NCBI GenBank assembly: GCA_028293445.1
Contig: JAQGOU010000107.1
Coordinates: forward strand, 1-38,535
Source of the DNA: Verrucomicrobiales bacterium
GTDB taxonomy: Bacteria; Verrucomicrobiota; Verrucomicrobiia; Limisphaerales; JACDHS01
DNA length: 38,535 bases
Reading direction: 5' to 3'
In this document: one piece after another, positions 19,201 to 28,588 of the stretch
Position numbering within the stretch: the stretch's first letter is position 1
Layout of the letters: each line of letters opens with the position of its first letter
The notes under the pieces: generated by a model
What the model was told of the DNA's origin: nothing
The model's database searches: none
The model's input: only the letters and a program-made list of their open reading frames with translations
Made by a program: the position numbers and the translations under genes

Positions 19201-22200
19201 CAATGGCAGACACGTTGTAAGTGGCGCTGCTGGCCAGTGAGATTGTGGTGCTCGCGAGTGAGCCGCCGACCGCCAACGCCACCGTTCCAGCGCTAATTGT
19301 GGTTGCGCCCGTATGCGTATTGGCACCACTCAACGTTAGTGTGCCCGCGCCTTGCTTCACCAGGCTGCCGCTGCCGGAGATGCTTCCCGCAAACGTGCTC
19401 GCGCTCGCATCACCAACGGTCAGTGTACCTGAACCGAGAACAACCTGACTGAAGCTGCTCGCACTGGAAATCGAAGCAACCGTTTCGCTGAAGCTATTCA
19501 AATCGAAACGTCCACTTCCAGAAATGTCGACCGCCCCGGAATCAACGATTTGGTCTGCGGCATCCAATCGAAGGATATCCGCCGCTGCACCACCTACACC
19601 GTCACCGACAGTAATACTGCCGGCGATGGCATTGACGCCCGCGGATTTCGCCAATGAAAGAGTTCCTGCATTCACGAGCGTAGCACCCGAATATGTATTC
19701 GCACTTGCGCCGGAAAGTTGGAGAAGACTATTGCCTTCTTTAGTCAGGCCGCCTGCCCCGCTGACGATGCCGCCGAGGGTAAAAGCCCCCGAATCAGATT
19801 GAATCCGCAACGCGGCGCCAAGCGTCAATCCCGCGTTCAACGCGTTGTTTCCAGTGGCGTTTGTAATCGCGGCCGTGACGGTTAAGGCATTGCCATAAAG
19901 CGCAAATCCATCGCTGTTGAAATTCACAGAGGGCACGCTCAGTCCACTGATGTTGTTGGTGTTGATCAGGCGCGTCGTGCCGTTAAAGATGAGTTTGTCA
20001 CCCGTAACCGGAGCCACACCATCCCAGTTTGCCACTGTGCTCCAATTGCCGTCAGTTCCGCCGCCGGACCAGTTGCGTCCGGTCGAATAAATACGAAGGC
20101 TGATTTGGCCGGTGGTTTCCACCAGCTCAATCAAGTAACCGGGAGCTACTCCGGAACCGGTGATGACCGGTGTGGAATTAAAGGATCCACTTTTCGCGCC
20201 GCTGTAAGTGACGAGGGGATAAGTGCCAGCGCCAAGCGGGGAACTATTAATATTGATGGTCAGTGTATTTCCGTTCAGCGTTAGTCCGCCCACGATGCTT
20301 AATGTGCCAATGGATCCCGCCGTTCCATCCGCTTGCAAAGAAACCTGCGCACCTGAGGTGAAAGCCACGGAGCCGTTTACATTTCCTGCGCCGGAAGATG
20401 CGTTGCGAATCAGGGTCTGACTCGCCCCAACCGCGTAGCCACTCACCGCCGAAACATTGAACGTTGCGCCACTCACAATCGTGATGCTGGGTGAACTAGC
20501 AATTGAACCGCCCGCTCCCAACGCCAGCGTTCCTGCGCTGATGGTAGTGGTTCCACTAAATGAATTCGCACCGCTCAACGTCACCGTGCCGGAACCTTGC
20601 TTCACCAGATTTCCGGTGCCGGAAACAGTTCCTGCAAACGTATTCGCGCTGGTATCGCCGACTGTCAACGTGCCTGCGCCCAAAATGATTTGGCTGCTCG
20701 CACTTGCACTGGAAACAGAACCGATCGTTTCACTGAATCCATTCAAATTTAACGAACCGCCCGCGGCAATCGTAACCACTGCTGAATCCGCAATTTGATT
20801 GGCCGCATTCAATTGCACGGTATCCGTGCCGATTCCGTCCCCGATCGTGACATTGCCGGGAAGAGCGTTGCCCGCTGTTTTCGCCAGCAAAAGCGTTCCC
20901 GCATTCACCAGCGTGTTGCCGGAGTAAGTATTCGCACTGCTTCCGGAAAGCTGGAGAACGCCGGTTCCATCTTTGGTCAAACCGCCGGTGCCACTCACGA
21001 TTCCTGAAAGTGTCGTTGTTCCACTGCTGGTCGCTGCGATAGATCGCGTCGCGCTGCCGAGGTTAACTCCGCCGGACAAAGTAACGGCTTCGATTCCTGC
21101 CACCGTAAAATTCCCACCGACTACCACCGCACCACTTAATGTCTTGGCGCCGCCAGTTCCCGTCAGTGTGCCGCCGTTGATCGTGATGGTTCCGGTGCCG
21201 AGCGCAGCATTATTGCCCACGGTCAACGTTCCCGCAGTCAAAGTTGCACCGCCACTGAAACTGTTGTTCGTGTTCAACGTTAAGGCAGCGCTGCCCGTTT
21301 TGGACAATGCGCCGGTGCCGCTCAAGGTTTGGTCAACGATGATATCACTCAGGACATCCAGCGTGAGTCCGCCTGCTTGAATTTGCGCGACATCGAGAGT
21401 GTTCATGAACGGACTGAGCGCTCCGGCGTCGGTGCGCACAGTTGCATTGTCGAAGAAAATGGACGACGAACCTCCGGTGATATTCTTCCGGATTTGTTTG
21501 GCTACGAGCGTGCCGTTTTTAATGGTGTAGGTACCGGTGCCTGCGCCGACGTCATTGAAGAGAATCGTACCGGGAGTAACGGTGCCGCCTACCTGGTTGA
21601 TGACGCCGATGGCACCCGCTGCGTAAGGAAGCGCGAGATGGACACCACCTGCCAGCGTCAAGGTGCTATTATCAATATCCAGTCGGCTGGCGACGGGATT
21701 GGCGCTGTCGCCGACCCGCAAATTGCCACCGGCCGCCGTAATCGTAAGATTTGCGCCATTGGTTAGAATCGTTTGTGCGCCCGGGCCCGTGGCGAGCGAT
21801 CCGACGCGATAGCCACCGATCGTATTAAACGTGCCGCCGTCGATAATGTGCTTGCCTTCATTAATGGCAAAGGCCGGATTGGCCGTAAAATTCATGGTCC
21901 CTTTTTGCCGCAAGGTGCCGCCGCCGATCACGCTGTGGTCTCCGATGTCGCGAATCGTAGTTGTATTATCCAGCAACAGTTCGCCGCCAGTGGCGATACT
22001 CCAGGTTTTCACTGCGGTGGAACTCCAGTCGAGGCCAGCCTTCAACGTGTTAACACCTGCGAGATTGGTGAGTGCACTCGTGTTGGTGAATGTATTGCCC
22101 CAAAGCGTGAACCCTCCGTTGTTGAAAGCCACATAAGGCACAGTCAAACCAACGAGGTTATTCGTGTTGGCAGGACGGGTGGTTCCGTTGAAAATCAACG

Positions 22201-23127
22201 CGCTCCCATTGATCGGAACCGCGCCGTTCCAATTTGTCGTGTTGTTCCAATTGGCATTGGCGCCAAGGCCGTTCCAGATCCGAGGACCGGAATTCCAGTT
22301 CAAAGAAAAATTGTCATAAGTGACCGCCGCATCGGGTGCGATGTCCCACATCAGGATCCTGCTCGCGCCGTCCAATCGCCAGCCGCTGGTGAGATTGGCA
22401 TCGGTGGCAGTATCATAAAACCAGGTGCTGCCGCCATTGATTGATAGTTGCACGCGGGAGTTGAAACCACTGGTTTGCGCCCCCGCATCCGTGACGCGCA
22501 TCAAAATGGTGATCTCCGTTCCGTAAGTCGCCGCGGCCATGGTCAAAACCGAGGCATTCAAATCGGCGGCCAAACCCGAGGAACCGGTATCAATCCTTTT
22601 TCCGATCGTATAGAAATTATCCGTGGCGACATTGCGATAAACCTGGAAGCCAAAATCCCAGGTCGTAGCATCGCCCTCCGCAGTGCCCAGAGCGAATGAG
22701 GACCGTTGCGTTCCGACTGAGTCGTTGTCGATGCTGATGGAAAGATCATAAACGGCGGGATTCGCAGGACTCGCATTCGCGATGGCCAGTGCCGGAGCGA
22801 AATCGAACGCCGTCGTTCCGTTTGCCGAAGGAGTGAACCGCCCTGGATTGATTGCTGAGGTCACCTTCGCTTTGCTGGTGGTAATCGTGTAGACATTTGT
22901 CGCCTTGGTTCCGGTATTGATATATCGGAGTCCAGCGGCCACGGATCCAGTCAAACGGGTCGTAGGCGGATTGATGCCCGAATTGACGCCAGCATTCAGC
23001 GCGAAACCGGACCCGGTCCCGGTCACATTGTAACTATCGCTGAGAATTGTTGTTGCGCCATGAACTGGAGCAACGGACAAAATGCCCAGAAGGACGCCGG
23101 AGAGCAGTATTTTATGAGATGTTTTCA
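16223..23127 (-). CDS. Giant secreted protein: N-terminal shared module, autotransporter-associated beta-strand repeats, metallophosphoesterase domain, Ca-binding type linker and C-terminal module
   Basis: Signal peptide from ATG 23127 (MKTSHKILLSGVLLGILSVAPVHG); multiple LSGANTxTGATTISAGTLAL repeats; MPPE motifs PDTQ, LGDCVN, GNHD, LTHHAGD, GGHVFNEG; NDANADGIPDDWEATYGI..DNDGDGQSNFAEFIANTNP. ORF-track start 23326 is likely over-extended through the upstream element. Confidence 0.92.
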
Positions 23128-23261
23128 TGATGAGTTCTGCGTCTGGGCAAATCACACCGGACCAGGGTGGATTCATAAACAGCCAGCTCCTCGCGGGCAC
23201 ATTGAGGCCAGCAAAGAGACGGCGAAAGTTGCGGGAATGGTTGGATACTGAAATGAACTGA

Positions 23262-23292
23262 GCGAAAAGGGAATACCCACAAATTAGGGTGT
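23262..23292 (-). promoter_or_regulatory. Conserved upstream element, copy B
   Basis: GCGAAAAGGGAATACCCACAAATTAGGGTGT, near-identical to 5719-5747; contains ACCC-N8-GGGT dyad; 135 nt upstream of the inferred start of the MPPE protein. Confidence 0.65.
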
Positions 23293-23360
23293 GGACAAGA
23301 AATCGCATGCAGGGTGACCGCGCCACTCGTTAAGCGTCGACCCAGTCGTGAACTTCGATG

Positions 23361-24428
23361 CTATAGCTGGCGGCTTCGGAGGATTTCGTGGACGAATCGA
23401 AGTTTCTCGATCGCAGGATTGGAGAGCACGAAGGGATACAAGTCCGGGAGTCCCATGCCACGATTCAGTTCGTTGAACGCATAAGTAAGCGGGAACCAGT
23501 TCCCAAGAATCCGATCGAACGACGAATTCAACTTCGCAATGGAATTAGGATCAGCCGTCATCGATTGCGCCTCCGGGTGCCGGGGCTTTAGCGTCACACC
23601 AAAGCTGCCGGCGGTTTCGACGGTGTCGACAATGTGAAAATAATGTGCGGAGGTTTCGGCCCAGTCTTCCCAAGGATGCGCGGTGGCGTACGCACTGACG
23701 TGACGCAACTGCCAGTCCGCCGGTGCGCCGTGTTGATAGTAGTTCTGAAGCGAAGTCTTATAGTCCTGCCTCTCATCGCCAAACAATTCGCGAAAGCGAT
23801 CGAGGTGTTGAGGATGTTCCACGAGCTCACCCCAATAATAATGAGCAATCTCATGCCGCATATGTCCGAGCAAGGTTCGGAAAGGTTCACGCAAATGAAC
23901 TCGACGCCGCTCGCGCTCAGCTGGTTCGGCTTCTGCAATATTAATCGTGATTACACCTTCATCGTGCCCGGTCATCACCGGTGGACCGCCACTCGCATCA
24001 GTCATGAAGCGAAAACGTAGTGGCGCGCGGTTGTGATTCGAGGTTCCTTCGGTCGAAAGTCCCAGACGGAGCAACGTGTAAACCATGCGCCTCTTGGCGA
24101 CTTCCATCTGATGCCACAACTCACGATGGTTCGAGATCGTCAAATCAGGAATCACCGTGTTGAGCCGGCAGGCCGTGCAGAACGGATTCGGGTCTTCGAC
24201 TGGAATCATCCAGTTACAAATCTCATGCTGCTGACCGTTTGCGCATTGGCGGTATAAATGGTTGTGGGCGTTCGGTGTCAGCGCCCGCCATAATCCGTCC
24301 GGCGCAGGTTGGATCGTGCTGAGGTCAATTAGGTCCGGAAGAAAGCCCAATGAGTTGTCGCACTTGAGACAGTGGACATTTTCAAAAAAGGCGAGACTTC
24401 CACAGACATCGCAATGAAACGCTTTCAC
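23361..24428 (-). CDS. Zinc-ribbon plus putative zinc-binding metallopeptidase
   Basis: N-terminal CDVCGS..CLKCDN zinc ribbon; HEIAHYYWGEL (HExxH). GTG start overlaps the upstream TGA (GTGA). Confidence 0.85.
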   Translation of the reverse strand: MKAFHCDVCGSLAFFENVHCLKCDNSLGFLPDLIDLSTIQPAPDGLWRALTPNAHNHLYRQCANGQQHEICNWMIPVEDPNPFCTACRLNTVIPDLTISNHRELWHQMEVAKRRMVYTLLRLGLSTEGTSNHNRAPLRFRFMTDASGGPPVMTGHDEGVITINIAEAEPAERERRRVHLREPFRTLLGHMRHEIAHYYWGELVEHPQHLDRFRELFGDERQDYKTSLQNYYQHGAPADWQLRHVSAYATAHPWEDWAETSAHYFHIVDTVETAGSFGVTLKPRHPEAQSMTADPNSIAKLNSSFDRILGNWFPLTYAFNELNRGMGLPDLYPFVLSNPAIEKLRFVHEILRSRQL

Positions 24429-25351
24429 GACGCGACGACCTTCCGTGCGGATTTCTCTACAACCGCTTTAGCGGGTTCTCCCATGGCGACAACATCCACT
24501 GCGACTTTGAGAGTATGTTGACCGGCACCGAGAATAACGCCTCGGATGGGGCTGACATCATCGTAGTCGCGCCCGTAAGCCACAGTGATATGACGTGCTG
24601 TGGGTAAAACATTATTCGTGGGATCGACGTCAATCCAACCGATACCGTGGCAGTAAAACGAAACCCATGCATGCGACGCATCTGCTCCGACGAAGCGCGG
24701 CTTGCCGGGTGGAGGATCTGTTTCCAGATAACCGCTCACATAGCGCGCGGGCAAACCGAGCGAGCGGAAGCAGGCGATTTGGAATTGCGCAAAATCCTGG
24801 CACACACCGCGTCGATTCTTGAACACCTCTTCCAACGGTGTCGCCAGCGTCGTGGCTTTCGGATCAAATTTAAAGTCGGCGTGAATGCGCTTCGTGAGAT
24901 TAAGCGCCGCCTCGAGGATGGGCCGATTCTTTGGAAACGACGGCGCCGCGTACGCAGCAAAGTCATCCTTCGTTCTGACCAGAGGCGAATCGAAAACAAA
25001 TTCGCTGGCATCGAGCGAGTGGCCGATCTGCTGTCCGCGACTTGATTCCCGCACGCTTTCCCACGCGAGTGTTTCGGCAGGCGGAGGAATAACCCGAGGT
25101 GTCACGGCCACGCTGCTTTCTGATTTCACGATCAGCTTCCTGTGCGCGCCTTCAATGGTCAGGAACGTCACCGCGTTGCCAAAATAATCAAAGTGACGTT
25201 CGGCGATCGCCGGTTTTGGATCGATGTCGACCGCGTGAGTGAGGCAGCGTTGATGCGGCAGGTCGCGCGGCATTAATCGCAGGAGATGATGCGACAGCGA
25301 AACACTATCTGTGTAATCGTAAGTGGTGGTGTGAGTGACTCTGTAAATCAT
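24425..25351 (-). CDS. Transglutaminase-like protein with N-terminal beta domain
   Basis: MIYRVTHTTTYDYTDSVSLSHHLLRLMPRD; catalytic RRGVCQDFAQFQIACFRSLGLPARYVSGYL ... DASHAWVSFYCHGIGWIDVDPTN. Confidence 0.94.
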   Translation of the reverse strand: MIYRVTHTTTYDYTDSVSLSHHLLRLMPRDLPHQRCLTHAVDIDPKPAIAERHFDYFGNAVTFLTIEGAHRKLIVKSESSVAVTPRVIPPPAETLAWESVRESSRGQQIGHSLDASEFVFDSPLVRTKDDFAAYAAPSFPKNRPILEAALNLTKRIHADFKFDPKATTLATPLEEVFKNRRGVCQDFAQFQIACFRSLGLPARYVSGYLETDPPPGKPRFVGADASHAWVSFYCHGIGWIDVDPTNNVLPTARHITVAYGRDYDDVSPIRGVILGAGQHTLKVAVDVVAMGEPAKAVVEKSARKVVAS

Positions 25352-25359
25352 GGCTGCGA

Positions 25360-27876
25360 TTAACTCACGCGCGCGATGGTGAGGCTGAAGTAATGATTCG
25401 TCAGATCGTTCGAGACGGCGGTCAGTTCCGCACTCCATTCGCCAAGCCACTTCGCAACAGTCTCCTTTTGGTCTTTTGGATCCAGGCGAGTGACTTCGGC
25501 GATACTACACTTTTGAAGATCGGCGGAGAGTTCACCCAATCGTTTTTGCGCCAGGTTCCCAACGTGCGTGTATTCATCGTGCGGCAGGTTCGCAGCGTGT
25601 TCTGTCAACGCATGCAACTGAAACGCCAGCGCCCGGGGATTTCCTTTGTCGATGACCAGCAACTCTAGCACCGATGGTAATTGCGCCTGCGCCAGGTAAC
25701 GCCGTCGATAAGTCATCGAACTATCGGCGATTTCCAACAACGGTTCCAAGAGGACTGCCGTGTTTGTTTTCGCGGAAAGCGCACCTCTCAGGAGATTGAC
25801 AAGATTGGTGCCGCGTTCGAGTCGGCGACCAAAATCGAGAAAACGCCAACCATGACCACGTGTCATGTTTTCCATTTCCATGCCACTGAACGCCGCGAGA
25901 TCCACAATGAGCGTGTTGATCAGGCTGAGCGCGTTGGCGAGAGGAATGCGGCCCGGTCGCGTGCGTGAATCAGACTGGAGTTGATGAAGGATACTCCAGG
26001 TATCGACCGAGAACCGGTCGCGCACCACGGAGATGATGTGGCGAATCCGCAAGCCGAGTTCGCGCACACTGCCGACCCGTTGTGGGTTATAAACCAGGGC
26101 CAATATTTCCTGCTGCAATTCCGTTGCGGGAACTCTGTCGGCAAATTGTTTGGGCAACATTTCGGTTCGAACCAACAGTTGCACGAGTTCCTCAAGTTCC
26201 GCAGCAGTTTCGGAAGTGGCTTCGTCGATCATCCGCGCGATCACGCAACGTAAGACCCGCATCGTGTTTTCCAGCCGTTCGACGTAGCGACCGAGCCAAT
26301 ACAAATTATCCGCAACACGGCTGGGCAATTCTGCCGAAGCCCGTGCGACGCTGACGGGTTGTCCCGCTGCCGTGAGTAACGAGACCGGAGCCACCGGTCC
26401 GTCTGATAGAATCCAAGTATCTTTGCTGCCGCCGCCACTTTGCATCGAAACGATGGGGTCGCCAGCCGCAGAGGAAACGCGAGTCAAACCGCCGGGCATG
26501 ACTGTAAAAGAATCTCCATGAGCCGCGACGTAAGCACGAAGCGCAATGCGACGCGGTTCCAATTTGTCGTTAAACCACACGGGCGCGGTCGAGAGTGAGA
26601 CTTGTTCCTGACCCACAAAATCAAAGGGGCGAGCGCGTATCGCGGCCACAAGTTCTTCGCGTTCTTGTTTGTTGAGCCGGCCACCGAACGAAGGTTTGCG
26701 CGCCTGGGTTGAGATTCCCGACTTCACGACGATGTCGTCGAGATGATCGAGGACGTATTGATGTTCTTTCGCCTGACCGCACCACCACGTCGCGACATTT
26801 GGCAGGATCAATTCTTCGCCGAGAATGTGGCGGCACAGGGTAGGGAAGAAGGCGAGGAACGCGGGGCTTTCAATCATTCCCGAGCCGAGCGCATTGGCAA
26901 TGACCACGTTGCCGGCCCGTGCCGCTTCGACCAAACCAGGCACGCCGAGAAACGAATCGCTCCGTAATTCCAACGGATCGCAAAAGCTGTCATCCACCCG
27001 GCGGAAAATCACATCAACCGGTTGCAATCCTTCGAGCGTCTTCAGGAAAACGCGACGGTCACGCACGGTAAGATCGCCACCTTCCACTAACGTGAAACCG
27101 AGATAGCGCGCGAGGTAGGCGTGTTCGAAATAGGTTTCGTTGTGCGGCCCAGGTGTGAGCAGGACCACGTTCGGATTGCTTGTATGCGGCGCGAGATTGC
27201 GCAAGGCGTCACGTTGCAGTCGAAAGAAGGAAGCCAATCGTTGCACCTGTGTATCGCGAAATTCATCGGGCAAAATTCGCGAGAGCACGATGCGGTTTTC
27301 GAGCGCATAACCGGTGCCGGACGGCGACTGCGTTCTATCTCCGAGGACCCACCATTTTCCATCCGGTGCGCGGGCCAGGTCGACCGCATGGAGGTGCAAG
27401 TAGATTTGTCCGGGCACACGCAAACCGTGACAGGAGCGAAGAAATCCCGGGTTCGCAAAGACCAGCGCCGGAGGAATCAGGCCGTCGCGCAGCAACCGTT
27501 GCGGGCCGTAAAGGTCCGTGAGAATGAGATTAAAAAGTTTCGTGCGTTGGGCGAGGCCAGCTTCGAGTTTGCGCCATTCGTCCGCCGGAATTAACAGCGG
27601 CACCATATCCAATTCCCACGGTCGATCCATTCCTTGCGGATCGCCATATACATTGTAGGTGACGCCATGCTCGCGAATGATGCGGCGTCCGCTTTCCCAG
27701 CGACCGCCAAGTTCTTCGCGCCCGAGTTTTTCAAAAGACGAGATGAAATTCCGCCAGTGCGGACGTGGACAACCCGGCGACGACGCGCTTTCGTCGTAAA
27801 CATCTGTCGTCGAGCGGTAGCCACCAAAGATTTTGGCGGCCGAGGCGGCGATTTTAGATGTGGATGAGTCACTCAT
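25360..27876 (-). CDS. Fusion of circularly permuted ATP-grasp domain and alpha-E domain
   Basis: [77 protein letters not shown]....[11 protein letters not shown] (CP ATP-grasp), followed by SRVADNLYWLGRYVERLENTMRVLR (alpha-E). Confidence 0.92.
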   Translation of the reverse strand: MSDSSTSKIAASAAKIFGGYRSTTDVYDESASSPGCPRPHWRNFISSFEKLGREELGGRWESGRRIIREHGVTYNVYGDPQGMDRPWELDMVPLLIPADEWRKLEAGLAQRTKLFNLILTDLYGPQRLLRDGLIPPALVFANPGFLRSCHGLRVPGQIYLHLHAVDLARAPDGKWWVLGDRTQSPSGTGYALENRIVLSRILPDEFRDTQVQRLASFFRLQRDALRNLAPHTSNPNVVLLTPGPHNETYFEHAYLARYLGFTLVEGGDLTVRDRRVFLKTLEGLQPVDVIFRRVDDSFCDPLELRSDSFLGVPGLVEAARAGNVVIANALGSGMIESPAFLAFFPTLCRHILGEELILPNVATWWCGQAKEHQYVLDHLDDIVVKSGISTQARKPSFGGRLNKQEREELVAAIRARPFDFVGQEQVSLSTAPVWFNDKLEPRRIALRAYVAAHGDSFTVMPGGLTRVSSAAGDPIVSMQSGGGSKDTWILSDGPVAPVSLLTAAGQPVSVARASAELPSRVADNLYWLGRYVERLENTMRVLRCVIARMIDEATSETAAELEELVQLLVRTEMLPKQFADRVPATELQQEILALVYNPQRVGSVRELGLRIRHIISVVRDRFSVDTWSILHQLQSDSRTRPGRIPLANALSLINTLIVDLAAFSGMEMENMTRGHGWRFLDFGRRLERGTNLVNLLRGALSAKTNTAVLLEPLLEIADSSMTYRRRYLAQAQLPSVLELLVIDKGNPRALAFQLHALTEHAANLPHDEYTHVGNLAQKRLGELSADLQKCSIAEVTRLDPKDQKETVAKWLGEWSAELTAVSNDLTNHYFSLTIARVS

Positions 27877-27975
27877 CTTTTTTGAAAGGCTATGATATTA
27901 GGTCGCGCAAAACAATCAACCGTAGTGCAAATCGGGTGGTGGTTGAGTTGCTAATCTCCAAAGAGGGGAATGAAC

Positions 27976-28391
27976 TTTCCTAGCTTGGTGGACGTTTTTC
28001 CAGAGCGGTAAAAGACTTTCCGAGCTCGGCGGGCGTTTTTCCGGAGTGGGAAAAGAGTTTCCGAGCTCGGTGGACGTTTTTCTGGAGTGGAAAAAGACTT
28101 TCTGAGCTCGGCGGACGTTTTTCCGAAGCGGAAAAAGACTTTCTGAGCTCGGCGGACGTTTTTCCGGAGTGGAAAAAGACTTTCCGAGCTCGGTGGAGGT
28201 TTTTTCGGAGTGGAAAAAGATTTTCCAGCTCGGTGGAGGTTTTTCTGGAGTGGAAAAAGACTTTCCGAGCTCGGCGGATGTTTTTCCGGAGTGAAAATGA
28301 ACGTTCTGAGCTCGGTGGACCTTTTTCCAGAGTGAAAATGTACGTTTCGAGCTCGGAAACTCTTTTTCCAGAGTGAAAAACCCCACATTTT
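27976..28391. repeat. Tandem repeat array, ~10 units of 41 bp (one unit 40 bp)
   Basis: AGCT landmark at 27982, 28023, 28064, 28105, 28146, 28187, 28227, 28268, 28309, 28350; unit approx. GACGTTTTTCCGGAGTGGAAAAAGACTTTCCGAGCTCGGYG. Confidence 0.95.
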
Positions 28392-28588
28392 CGTTAAAAG
28401 GGAGGCGTGGAGAGCTGTTTGGGGGCTTACCGAGCGTTGAATTGGCTCTTTTTGACCATTTAAACGGAAAAGGAAGCGTTCAGACGACTTGGCCCAAACC
28501 CAGCTGAGAGGGATTTCATGCCGAGTTTCTTCTGGCCCGTTCTCGCCCAGTCCTGAAGGAGTTATTTCCAGGCACAGAACCTTGAACA

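Noticed and set aside
17685-22444. Numerous plus-strand ORFs (e.g. 21773-22444) antisense to the giant beta-strand protein
   Set aside because: Low-complexity P/A/V/T-rich translations typical of the opposite strand of Gly/Thr/Ser-rich repeats.
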